64,000 nt of DNA from JALYLC01 sp035696365 (GTDB lineage: Bacteria; Actinomycetota; Thermoleophilia; Gaiellales; JALYLC01), in NCBI GenBank assembly GCA_035696365.1, contig DASRQS010000009.1, positions 62,001 to 126,000 of the forward strand, given 5' to 3'. The number at the start of each line of letters is the position of its first letter. Position 1 is the stretch's first letter. Position numbers and translations under genes: made by a program. Below the pieces are notes generated by a model. The model had not been told where the DNA came from and did no database searches. It worked only from the letters and a program-made list of their open reading frames with translations. Positions 17,818 through 25,617 of the stretch are shown piece by piece.

Positions 17818-18635
17818 TCCTGCGCGCCCGCCGGGACCGGTGCGGGGTTGCCGAGCAGGACGCCGCGCGGTCGCTCGGACACGCGGTAGCCGCCGTCGAC
17901 CGGCAGCTCGATGCCAGTCACGAACCCGGATGCATCCGAGGCCAGGAAGAGCGCGGCGCCGACCAGATCGGACGGGCGCCCGAAACGGCCGGCGGGCGTC
18001 TTGCGGCGCACCTCGTAGCCGATCTCGCCCTCGAGTGGCGCCTTGGTCATCGCCGTCTCGATCCAGCCCGGGAGGATCGCGTTGGAGCGGATGCCGTGCG
18101 GGGCGAGCTCCACGGCCAGCGCGCGCGAGAGCCCGAGGATCCCGGCCTTCGCCGAGGCGTAGCCGACGGCCCGCGGTGGCCCGAAGACCGAGTACATCGA
18201 GCCGAGGTTGATGATCGAGCCGCCGTTGCCGGCCTCGATCATGGCGCGCGCACCGTGCTTGGCGCACAGGAAGGAGCCGGTCAGGCTCGTGTCGACGAGC
18301 AGCCGCCACTCGTCCAGCGTCATGTCGAGCACGCTGTAGCTGCCGCCGACGCCCGCGTTGTTGACCAGCACGTCGAGGCGCCCGTAACGCCCGGCAACGG
18401 CGGCGATGGCCTCGGCGACCGCGTCCTCGTCCCGCACGTCGAGCTCGAGCACGGAGTCCTCGCCGTGCGTGGCCGCCGCCGCGCGATTCTTGTCGCCATC
18501 GCGTCCGGTCACCACCACGTGGGCCCCGACGGCCTTCAGCCCGAGGGCGATCGCCTCGCCGAGTCCGCCGTTGCCGCCCGTGACGAGCGCCACGCGACCG
18601 TCGAGCCGAAAGCTGGCCAGCGGATCCGCGCTCAA
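17814..18635 (-). CDS. Short-chain dehydrogenase/reductase
   Basis: Encodes 273 residues from an apparent TTG start at 18635 that overlaps the stop codon of the upstream permease gene (TTGA). The classical SDR motifs are complete: 'VTGGNGGLGEAI' (TGxxxGxG), 'NNAGV', the catalytic Ser in 'NLGSMYSV', and 'YASAKAG' (YxxxK), then 'PGWIETAMT'. The C-terminal 'VTGIELPVDGGY' is typical of sugar and acyl oxidoreductases such as gluconate 5-dehydrogenase. It sits between the ABC importer genes and the acid-sugar dehydratase, which suggests it oxidises the imported compound. No in-frame ATG or GTG precedes the conserved region. Confidence 0.88.
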   Translation of the reverse strand: MSADPLASFRLDGRVALVTGGNGGLGEAIALGLKAVGAHVVVTGRDGDKNRAAAATHGEDSVLELDVRDEDAVAEAIAAVAGRYGRLDVLVNNAGVGGSYSVLDMTLDEWRLLVDTSLTGSFLCAKHGARAMIEAGNGGSIINLGSMYSVFGPPRAVGYASAKAGILGLSRALAVELAPHGIRSNAILPGWIETAMTKAPLEGEIGYEVRRKTPAGRFGRPSDLVGAALFLASDASGFVTGIELPVDGGYRVSERPRGVLLGNPAPVPAGAQE

Positions 18636-19516
18636 CCTTTCACCGCCCCTGCTGTCAGCCCGGCCACGATCAGCCGCTGCACGGCGGCATAGAAGAGCAC
18701 GGGGAGGATCGAGAAGAGAATGCCCGCGGCCAGTAGCTGCTGCACCGGGCTGTCGAGCTGCGAGATGAGCGTGGCGATGCCCACGGAGGCAGGTATCTGG
18801 CTGCCGTCCGTGATCAGCGTCGAGGTGAACAGGTACTCGTTCCAGCTGAAGAAGAACGCGACGACGCCGACCGCCACGAGTCCCGGCAGCGAGAGCGGCA
18901 TGACGATCCTCCAGAGCACGCCGATGTCGCCCGAGCCGTCCACCTTGGCCGCGTCCATCACGTCCTCGGGCAGAGCAGAAAAGAGCCGCATCAGGATCCA
19001 GACGCCGATCGGCAGGATGAATGCCGCGTGCAGCAGTGCGACCGCCCAGAGGTGCCCCGTGAGGTTGCCCTCCCGGAAGATCTTGAAGACCGGCACGATG
19101 ATCACGGCGCCGGGCATCATCTGCGTGAGCAGCAGGATGAAGCCGAAGGCCAGCTTGCCGCGCCAGCGCAGGCGCGCCATCGCGTACGCGCCGAGCGTGG
19201 CGAGCACGATGGTGACGGCGGTCGTCATCAGCGCGAGTTGCGTCGAGTTCCAGATCCACGTGCCCACCGGCCGGTTGTGGAGCAGCTGCCGGTAGGTGCC
19301 GAAGTTGAGCGACTTCGGATAGAGCGGCGGCGGGAAGTGCAGCGCGTACTTGAGCGGCTGGATCGAGCTGACCAGCATCCAGTAGATCGGGAAGAACAGC
19401 ACGATTGCGACCACGACGACGCCGACGTACAGCGAGATCCGGCCGATCCAGTGCTTGACGCCGCGGCGACGGCGGCGAACCACCTTGTCGGACAGGGCCG
19501 GGGAGGCGGCGCTCAT
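18632..19516 (-). CDS. ABC sugar-importer permease (MalG type)
   Basis: Encodes 294 residues with six hydrophobic segments. The first is 'ISLYVGVVVVAIVLFFPIYWMLVSSI'-like after a basic N-terminus. The cytoplasmic coupling loop carries the inner-membrane-component signature 'EDVMDAAKVDGSGDIGVLWRIVMPLSLPGL' (the EAA motif). This belongs to the CUT1 carbohydrate-uptake family, MalG/UgpE side. Its ATG overlaps the stop codon of the MalF-type permease gene (ATGA), and its own stop overlaps the SDR start. No ATPase gene accompanies the set; actinobacterial CUT1 systems often use a shared MsiK-like ATPase encoded elsewhere. Confidence 0.93.
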   Translation of the reverse strand: MSAASPALSDKVVRRRRRGVKHWIGRISLYVGVVVVAIVLFFPIYWMLVSSIQPLKYALHFPPPLYPKSLNFGTYRQLLHNRPVGTWIWNSTQLALMTTAVTIVLATLGAYAMARLRWRGKLAFGFILLLTQMMPGAVIIVPVFKIFREGNLTGHLWAVALLHAAFILPIGVWILMRLFSALPEDVMDAAKVDGSGDIGVLWRIVMPLSLPGLVAVGVVAFFFSWNEYLFTSTLITDGSQIPASVGIATLISQLDSPVQQLLAAGILFSILPVLFYAAVQRLIVAGLTAGAVKG

Positions 19517-20442
19517 GCGAGCTCTCCCACGCCGGCCTTCTTCTCGATGAAGATGAAGAGGATGACTGCCAGCGCCGAGGTGAACAGGCCCGCGGCCGCG
19601 ACCGTCGAGGCGTACGAGAAGTCGTAGAACCGGAAGGCCTGCTGGTAGATGTCGATCGCCAGCGTGTTCGTCGCCGTGACCGGGCCCCCGCCCGTCGTCA
19701 GGTAGATCAGCGTGAACTGCTGGATCGCGAAGATCGACGAGAGGATCGCGAGCAGGCTCAGCGTCGGCAGGATCGCGGGGATCGTGACGTAGCGGAAGCG
19801 GCCCCAGGGGGAGGCCCCGTCGACGCGCGCCGCCTCGTACAGGCTGCCGGGCACGGTTTGCAGCGCGGCGAGGATCACGAGCCCGTAGAAGGGGAAGCCC
19901 TTCCATACGGTGATCACGATTACGCAGGCGAGCGCGAGCTTCTCGCTGTTCAGCCACTGCGGGTTGTCGTGCACCCACGGCAGCCAGCGCGCGAACACGT
20001 TGGCCACGCCGAAGGTCGGGTTGAGCATCCACAAGAACGCGATCGTGGTGGGGACGTCCGGGAACGCCCAGGGGGTCGTCAGCACCGCCCGCGTCGCGCC
20101 GCGCCCCCTGAAAGCCGCGTTCATGAGCAGCGCCGTGCCGAGCCCGACGAGCAGGGAGAACACGACGACGAAGGCGGTGTACTGGAGCGTCACGCGCACC
20201 GTGTCCCAGAACGCGGGGTCGTGGATCAGGCGGTCGTAGTTGTCCAGGGTGAAGCTGCCGTCCGGCTTCTGGAGCCCGAGCTCCAGACCGCGATACATCG
20301 GGTAGAGCAGGAAGATCCCCTCGTAGACGAGGATCGGGAGGATCAGGACGTACCCGAACGGGAAGCGCCGCCACCCGCGCCGTGCCCGCGAACGACGGAT
20401 GTTCGCGGGCACGGTGGGTGCCGTTTGGCTGATCTGAGCCAC
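19513..20442 (-). CDS. ABC sugar-importer permease (MalF type)
   Basis: Encodes 309 residues from GTG 20442. A basic N-terminal tail ('RRSRARRGWRRF') precedes six predicted transmembrane segments. The EAA coupling loop is 'GSLYEAARVDGASPWGRFRYVTIPAILPT' (family signature EAAxxDGA). It belongs to the CUT1 family, MalF/UgpA side, and should form the heterodimeric channel with the next gene product. It lies 20 bp downstream of the binding-protein gene. The imported compound is probably a mono- or oligosaccharide or a sugar derivative. Confidence 0.93.
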   Translation of the reverse strand: MAQISQTAPTVPANIRRSRARRGWRRFPFGYVLILPILVYEGIFLLYPMYRGLELGLQKPDGSFTLDNYDRLIHDPAFWDTVRVTLQYTAFVVVFSLLVGLGTALLMNAAFRGRGATRAVLTTPWAFPDVPTTIAFLWMLNPTFGVANVFARWLPWVHDNPQWLNSEKLALACVIVITVWKGFPFYGLVILAALQTVPGSLYEAARVDGASPWGRFRYVTIPAILPTLSLLAILSSIFAIQQFTLIYLTTGGGPVTATNTLAIDIYQQAFRFYDFSYASTVAAAGLFTSALAVILFIFIEKKAGVGELA

Positions 20443-20462
20443 TGGCTTTCGGGACGCGCCGG

Positions 20463-21800
20463 CTAGAAGACGCGGTCCGCCAGCGCCTGTGCCTGCTTCT
20501 GGGCGTCACCCATCGCCGAGGCGACCGACGTCGAGCCCGTGAGCGCACGCTGGTAGTTGGTCAGGATGATCTGGCCGAACTCGGTGTCGTGGTAGACGAA
20601 GTCGCCCTCGACGTCGAGCTGGCTGACCGGCTTGATGTTGCGGTAGCCGGTCGACCACTTCTGGCTGTCGAGCCACTTCTTCATGCCCTTGACCTCGAGC
20701 ACCTCGGGGAAGGCCGGGACGACGTCCAGCGAGCCGCGCATGAGCTGCGCCATGTTGGCGGGCTCCGTCATGAAGGTCACGAACGCGACCGCGCCTTCCA
20801 TGTTCTTGGTGTCCTTGACGATCGAGAGCGGATGCAGGCGCGAGATCTGCTTGCCGCTCTTCCACGGCGCCGGGACGCTGCGCAGGTCGTTGTAGATCTT
20901 CGGGCCCGTCGTCTTGATGATGTTGACGGCGGCCGACACGATCAGCTCCTGCGCGATCTGCCCGTTCGAGAACAGGCGCGCGGAGGCCGCATCGTTCGAG
21001 CCCTGCGGAACGGTCTGGTCGTAGAAGTCCTTCCAGACGGTCAGTGTCTTGATGATCTTCGGGTCGGTCAGGTTGGGCTTCTTGCCGATCGCCCACTTGG
21101 CGTCGTAGGCGTTGGCCCAGTCCTGGAGAGTGAACCAGAACGAGAACTGCTCGGCCATCGTGTTCGGCGAGTAGAGGCCGAACTGGTTGGGCTTGGAGGT
21201 CAGCTTGACCGTCTGCTGGAGCCACTGCTCCGGGTCGGTCGCGGGGCGCTTGATGCCGGCCTTCGCCAGCAGCGCCTTGTTGTAAAGCAGCCCGAAGGCG
21301 ACCTCGACGATGCTGATGCCGTAGAGGTTGCCGCCCTTGCGGATGTAGTTGTGCGAGGCGCTCGGGTGGACGCCGACCTTCTTGACGATCGAGTTGATCG
21401 GCTCGAGCACACCGCCCTGCTTGACCAGGCGCGCGGCCAGGTCCGGGATCAGCGTCATGACGTCGGCGTCGATGCCGCCGGCCTGCACCTGCGTGTTGAC
21501 GTGGTCCTCGTACTGGTTGGCCGGCCAGCCGGTCCAGACGACCTTGTACTTGCTCTGGCTCTTGTTGAACTTGGCCATCATCGTGTTCCAGGCCTCGTGG
21601 CGGCCCGGCTCGTACTGGAACCAGCTCATGAGCTTGAGCGTCGTGGCCTGTCCGTGTGTGCCGCGCATGATGCGCGTCTTGCTCATCGGCACGGCACTCA
21701 CGGCCGCGACCATCGCGCCCTTCTCGATCAGGCTGCGCCGGCTGAGCGCGTCATCGGTGCGCAGCGGCTTCTCCTCCTGATTGTGCACGTCGTCTCCCAT
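20463..21800 (-). CDS. ABC sugar-importer substrate-binding protein, Tat-exported
   Basis: Encodes 445 residues of the extracellular solute-binding protein family 1 (CUT1). The N-terminus has a twin-arginine motif, 'SRRSLIEKGAMVAAVSAVP' (residues 20-38), with no lipobox Cys, so the protein is probably exported folded by Tat. Family features include 'LMSWFQYEPGRHEAW', 'NGQIAQELIVS' and 'FMTEPANMAQLM'. Trp and Tyr are frequent in the likely cleft, as in sugar binders. Alternative start: GTG 21788. It is separated from the SDR gene upstream by 117 bp containing a stem-loop, so it might also have its own promoter. The ligand is unknown. Confidence 0.92.
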   Translation of the reverse strand: MGDDVHNQEEKPLRTDDALSRRSLIEKGAMVAAVSAVPMSKTRIMRGTHGQATTLKLMSWFQYEPGRHEAWNTMMAKFNKSQSKYKVVWTGWPANQYEDHVNTQVQAGGIDADVMTLIPDLAARLVKQGGVLEPINSIVKKVGVHPSASHNYIRKGGNLYGISIVEVAFGLLYNKALLAKAGIKRPATDPEQWLQQTVKLTSKPNQFGLYSPNTMAEQFSFWFTLQDWANAYDAKWAIGKKPNLTDPKIIKTLTVWKDFYDQTVPQGSNDAASARLFSNGQIAQELIVSAAVNIIKTTGPKIYNDLRSVPAPWKSGKQISRLHPLSIVKDTKNMEGAVAFVTFMTEPANMAQLMRGSLDVVPAFPEVLEVKGMKKWLDSQKWSTGYRNIKPVSQLDVEGDFVYHDTEFGQIILTNYQRALTGSTSVASAMGDAQKQAQALADRVF

Positions 21801-21823
21801 CTGCAGTCGAATCCATTACCCGT

Positions 21824-21840
21824 GCTCCCCCGCGGGGAGC
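21824..21840. promoter_or_regulatory. Stem-loop before the binding-protein gene
   Basis: A perfect 7-bp inverted repeat (GCTCCCC / GGGGAGC, 3-nt loop) lies in the only sizeable gap (117 bp) of the upper part of the minus-strand operon, 24 bp upstream of the binding-protein start. There is no T-run. It may be a weak terminator or an mRNA-stabilising hairpin that sets the higher expression usually needed for the binding protein. This role is inference. Confidence 0.4.
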
Positions 21841-21917
21841 CGGTTCGAGCGGAATGCGGCCCTGGCCCTACGCCGGCTTCGTCATGGCACCTCCGGCACA
21901 ACGGCTGCGGCGAGTCG

Positions 21918-22730
21918 TCACCATGTGATGCTCCCGCCGGCATTGAGGGCGAGGTTGCCCCCGTCGACCGGCAACGTCGTACCCGTGGTCATGGCGGCCG
22001 ATGTCGAGGCCAGGAACAGCACGGCACCAACGACGTCGTCCGGCAATGCCAGACGCCCGACCGGGATGCCGCCGAGGAAACGCTTGAGCAGGGCGTCGTG
22101 GTCGAACTGCTCGTCCGCGAGCAGTGCCTGCAGCCCCGGGGTCAGCACCTGACACGGTGCGACCGCATTGACCCGCACGCCGCGGCGCGCCCATTCCACC
22201 GCGAGCTCGCGGGTGAGGGCGACGACCCCGGCCTTGCTGACGTCGTAGGCGAAGTTGCCGCGGCCGATCGCACTCACGCCCCCGATCGAGGCGACGTTGA
22301 CGATCGCGCCGACGCCCTCCGCGAGCATGCGCCTGCCGCACTCCCGGGCCAGCAAGAAGTAGCCGGTGAGCGTGACCGCGATGACGCCGTTCCACTCCTC
22401 GAGCGTGAGCTCCTCGGGGCGGGTGTGGCTGCCGCGCGCCGCGTTGTTCACGAGCACGTGCGGGCCGCCGAGCTCTTGCTCGACGGCATCGATCGCGGCC
22501 ACCACGTCGTCTTCGCTGGAGGTGTCGCAGCGCCGGGCGAGCACCTTCGTGGCGCCGAGCCGCAGCTCGTCGGCGAGCGTTCGCACGCCGCTCTCGTCGA
22601 TGTCGAGCAACGCGAGCGAGGCGCCCCGAGCGGCGAAGCCCCGCGCCAGCGCCGAGCCGATGCCGCCGGCCGCGCCCGTGATCACGACGGTCGCGCCGGT
22701 GAAGTCCATGTCTCCGGGGTTCGCGTTCAT
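21918..22730 (-). CDS. Short-chain dehydrogenase/reductase
   Basis: Encodes 270 residues with complete SDR motifs: 'ITGAAGGIGSALA', 'NNAARG', Ser in 'NVASIGGV', 'YDVSKAG' (YxxxK) and 'APCQVLTPGL'. The C-terminus 'TLPVDGGNLALNAGGS' is strikingly similar to that of the SDR encoded divergently at 24784 ('ILPADGGNLAMNAGGS'), as is the 'PCQ(V/I)LTPG' block, so the two are close paralogues on either side of the regulator. It is coupled to the upstream Ldh2-type gene by an ATGA overlap. It probably oxidises a hydroxyl of the imported sugar or sugar acid. Confidence 0.9.
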   Translation of the reverse strand: MNANPGDMDFTGATVVITGAAGGIGSALARGFAARGASLALLDIDESGVRTLADELRLGATKVLARRCDTSSEDDVVAAIDAVEQELGGPHVLVNNAARGSHTRPEELTLEEWNGVIAVTLTGYFLLARECGRRMLAEGVGAIVNVASIGGVSAIGRGNFAYDVSKAGVVALTRELAVEWARRGVRVNAVAPCQVLTPGLQALLADEQFDHDALLKRFLGGIPVGRLALPDDVVGAVLFLASTSAAMTTGTTLPVDGGNLALNAGGSITW

Positions 22731-23773
22731 GACGCCTCCGCCGGCGCCGGCACCGGCACGGCGCCCTCGAGCCGCTCGCGCAGCGCGACGAGCGCATTCC
22801 AGATCGTGGGCGGCACCGGGATCCCCCGCTCGCGGCGATCGGCGCGGGCGCGCGCCTCGGGCTCGCCGGGCAGCGTCACCTGGGCTCCGGCCGCCTCGGC
22901 GCGGGCGCGCACGTTCACGCACCAGCCGTCCACGGCCTTGAGGAAGCCGTCCGCCGTGCCGAGCGCGGCCGGGTCGAACGCCAGCACGAGCATGCTGTAG
23001 GGCGTGTCGCGGCCGTCGTCCACCGCCCCGGCGGCGAGACCGCGGCTGATCAGCTCGGCCACGACGCTGAGCGCGTAGCCCTTGTGCGCGCCGAACGGGA
23101 CGAGCGCCCCTCCGGCATAGAAGTCGGCCGGGTCGAGCGACGGCTGGCCGGCCGCGTCGACGACCGCTGGCACCGTCAGCTGCTCGCCGCGCGAGACGGC
23201 CACCTGGAGCTTGCCCTCGGCCAGCTCGGAGGTGGCGAAGTCGACGAGCACGGGCTCGCCGTCGGGACGCGGAATGGCCCAGGCCACCGGGTTCGTGCCG
23301 AGCGCCCGCACGCCGGTGCCGGGCGGAGCGACCGCCGGCTCGGCGTTGCACAGGGCATGCCCGACGAAGCCCGCGGCCGCCAGCGTCTCGACGTATTCCC
23401 CGAGGCGGCCGACGTGGCCGCAACGATCGACGGCGACGACACCGACGCCGTGTGCGCGAGTCAGGCGCACGACGGTCGAGGCAGCCAGCTGGCCGGCGAG
23501 CTGGCCCCAGCCGCGCCGCCCGTCGATGCGGGCGACCGCGCCGCGCTGGAACACCAGCGCGGGCTCGGCCGTGGGGTCGACATCGCCCCGCTCGACGAAC
23601 TCCACGTAGGCCGGCAGGCGCAGGACGCCGTGCGAGTCGTGGCCGGCCACATTCGCCGCGACGAGCGATCGCGCCACGGCGTCCGCCCGCTCCGGGTGAG
23701 TGCCGGTCGCCGTGAGAATCGCCGTTGCGAGGGCGATGAGCTCCGTGGGGGTAAGGAGAAGATCGTCAGTCAA
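22727..23773 (-). CDS. Ldh2/malate-L-lactate-type NAD(P)-dependent dehydrogenase
   Basis: Encodes 348 residues from TTG 23773. The family signature 'NVAGHDSHGVLRLPAYVEF' (around residues 40-58, with catalytic His) and 'ALGTNPVAWAIPRPDGEPVLVDFATS' (cofactor-binding) mark the LDH2/MDG2 fold, distinct from classical Rossmann lactate dehydrogenases. Known members include ureidoglycolate, sulfolactate and 2,3-diketo-gulonate reductases (AllD, ComC, YiaK). It is the first gene of the thirteen-gene minus-strand run. A tandem palindrome (23787-23816) begins 13 bp upstream of the start, which implies direct repression of this transcript. The substrate is probably a 2-hydroxy or 2-oxo acid. Confidence 0.9.
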   Translation of the reverse strand: MTDDLLLTPTELIALATAILTATGTHPERADAVARSLVAANVAGHDSHGVLRLPAYVEFVERGDVDPTAEPALVFQRGAVARIDGRRGWGQLAGQLAASTVVRLTRAHGVGVVAVDRCGHVGRLGEYVETLAAAGFVGHALCNAEPAVAPPGTGVRALGTNPVAWAIPRPDGEPVLVDFATSELAEGKLQVAVSRGEQLTVPAVVDAAGQPSLDPADFYAGGALVPFGAHKGYALSVVAELISRGLAAGAVDDGRDTPYSMLVLAFDPAALGTADGFLKAVDGWCVNVRARAEAAGAQVTLPGEPEARARADRRERGIPVPPTIWNALVALRERLEGAVPVPAPAEAS

Positions 23774-23786
23774 GATTCACAGTCCA

Positions 23787-23816
23787 AAACGGTTAACCGT
23801 TTACTGTTAACCGTTT
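23787..23816. promoter_or_regulatory. Tandem palindromic operator upstream of the catabolic operon
   Basis: AAACGGTTAACCGTTT at 23787-23802 is a perfect 16-bp palindrome. A second copy, TTACTGTTAACCGTTT at 23801-23816, matches it at 13 of 16 positions, and the two overlap by 2 bp. The first copy ends the 13 bp leader of the Ldh2-type gene, so the pair lies exactly where RNA polymerase would bind. The GntR/FCD regulator encoded 105 bp further upstream is the natural candidate to bind here. Confidence 0.75.
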
Positions 23817-23921
23817 CGGCGGTGACGATACTCCCCGGGTAGGACAGCGTCAAGCGCGTTCACCCGAGGCTGTCCGCACCGCCTCAATTCCGCGTCTATG
23901 ACGCTGCCGAATCGCGGCCGG

Positions 23922-24635
23922 TTAGTTGGAGGGGTTGAGCGTGGCGACGTCAGGCTGTACGCGGCGGAGGTAGTCGGTGCCCTCGAACTGGCGCTGCAAC
24001 AGGCGTGCGATCTCATCGGCGTCGACGGCCAGGAGCCCGTCGATGATCGGCATGTGGAGGTCGCGTACGAGCACGTTCAGCTGCGCGGCGGAGAGCTGCG
24101 TGCGGCGGTTCGCGACGACCAGCACCGTGGTCACGACGGGCGCGAGCGCGCTCCACGCGCTCATCAGAGCGCGGCTCCCCGAGAACGCGACGAGGGCCCG
24201 GTGGAAGGCCATGTCCCGCTCCGCCACCTCCTCCCCGGACGCACCGTCCGCGCTCTCGATGGCGGCGTAGGCCGCGAGGACGTCCTCGAGCCCGTGGCCC
24301 CGCTGGAGGCCCCAGCGGACCGCCTGGGACTCCAGCTGCCAGCGCACCGAGAGCAGGTCGAGCAGGCGATCGTGATCGAAGCCGACGACCGAGCTGCGAC
24401 CGGTCGGGGTGATCTCGACGAGACCCTGGGCGTGCAACTCGTGCAGGGCCGTGCGCACCGGTCCGCGGCTGACGTTGAGGTCGCGTGCGATCGCGGTCTC
24501 GACGAGCGGCGTGCCCGCCGGCATGCGACCCGAGACGATCGCCTCCCGCACCGCGTGGACGACTCGCAGGGAGTGGGCGCTGCGCGAGAGCTTTCCGTCC
24601 GAGGGCAGGCTCTCGAGCCCGATCCTCTCACTCAC
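23922..24635 (-). CDS. GntR-family transcriptional regulator (FCD/FadR subgroup)
   Basis: Encodes 237 residues from GTG 24635. The N-terminal winged helix is 'REAIVSGRMPAGTPLVETAIARDLNVSRGPVRTALHEL' (GntR signature, about residues 30-67). The all-helical FCD effector domain follows, with 'ERDMAFHRALV' (Asp and His metal ligands) and further His in 'RDLHMPIIDGLL'. FCD regulators commonly bind organic or sugar acids through a bound metal. It stands at the head of the catabolic cluster, between the minus-strand operon and the divergent SDR/M24 genes, and most likely represses both until the substrate is present. Confidence 0.92.
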   Translation of the reverse strand: MSERIGLESLPSDGKLSRSAHSLRVVHAVREAIVSGRMPAGTPLVETAIARDLNVSRGPVRTALHELHAQGLVEITPTGRSSVVGFDHDRLLDLLSVRWQLESQAVRWGLQRGHGLEDVLAAYAAIESADGASGEEVAERDMAFHRALVAFSGSRALMSAWSALAPVVTTVLVVANRRTQLSAAQLNVLVRDLHMPIIDGLLAVDADEIARLLQRQFEGTDYLRRVQPDVATLNPSN

Positions 24636-24783
24636 GGGTGGTGTCCCGGACGCACGCTCGGCAGCGCATCTTCTCGCAGCGCCTCTCGTCTGAACAAAGC
24701 GGGGGCGAGTGTAGCCGAGGGCACCACGGAGATGACAACTGCGGCTTGCGCCCGGCGGCGCCCGTGCCTAGCATGCCGCCGCG

Positions 24784-25602
24784 ATGACCGCCGACCGCGC
24801 CCCTGACCCCTTCCGCCTCGACGGGCGCGTGGCGCTCGTGACGGGCGCAGGAGGCGGAATCGGCGGCGCGACGTGCGTTGCGCTGGCGCGTGCCGGCGCC
24901 GCCGTGGCGGCGGTCGAGCTCAGCGAGCCGGCGCTCGCCGCGACGCTTGCAACGCTCCAAGATGAGGGCGCGCGCACGGTCGCGCTGGCCGGTGACGTGC
25001 GCAGCGAGGACGACGTGCGGCGCCTCTTCGACGAGGCCGAATCGGCGCTCGGCCCTGTCGACCTGGTCGTCAACACGGCCTTTGCCGCCAAGCACGACCG
25101 CCCGGACGAGCTGTCGCTCGCCGACTGGGAGCTCAACCTCGAGACCACCCTGACCGGCACCTTCCTGTGCGCGCGCGAGGCGGCCCGCCGCATGATCGAG
25201 CGCGGCACCGGCGGAAGCATCGTGAACATCAGCTCGATCGCCGGGCAGAACGGCATGGGCAGGCGCAACTTCGCCTACAGCGTGTCCAAGGGCGGCGTCA
25301 ATCAGATGACGCGCGAGATGGCCGTGGAGTGGGCCAAGTTCGGGATCCGCGTCAACGCCGTCGCGCCCTGCCAGATCCTCACGCCGGGCTTCCGCGAGCG
25401 CATGGCGCATCCCGACTTCGACCAGGCCCTGATGGAGCGCATCCGCGCGGGCATCCCGCTCGACCGGCTGGGCGAGCCCGAGGAGATCGCGCTGCCCGTC
25501 GTCTTCCTCGCCTCGCCGGCCGCCTCGCTGATCACCGGGACGATCCTGCCGGCGGACGGCGGCAACCTGGCCATGAACGCCGGCGGCAGCCACACCTACT
25601 GA
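24784..25602 (+). CDS. Short-chain dehydrogenase/reductase
   Basis: Encodes 272 residues with complete SDR motifs: 'VTGAGGGIGGATCVAL', 'NTAFAA' in place of NNAG, Ser in 'NISSIAGQ', and 'YSVSKGG' (YxxxK). The 'VAPCQILTPGF' block and 'ADGGNLAMNAGGS' end mirror the SDR at 21918-22730, so a duplication of one enzyme on both arms of the regulon is likely. Many 3-oxoacyl-reductase or sugar dehydrogenases look alike, so the substrate is open. ATG 24784 is the start; the M24 gene follows 15 bp downstream. Confidence 0.9.
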   Translation: MTADRAPDPFRLDGRVALVTGAGGGIGGATCVALARAGAAVAAVELSEPALAATLATLQDEGARTVALAGDVRSEDDVRRLFDEAESALGPVDLVVNTAFAAKHDRPDELSLADWELNLETTLTGTFLCAREAARRMIERGTGGSIVNISSIAGQNGMGRRNFAYSVSKGGVNQMTREMAVEWAKFGIRVNAVAPCQILTPGFRERMAHPDFDQALMERIRAGIPLDRLGEPEEIALPVVFLASPAASLITGTILPADGGNLAMNAGGSHTY

Positions 25603-25617
25603 CGCGGGAGGACGCCG

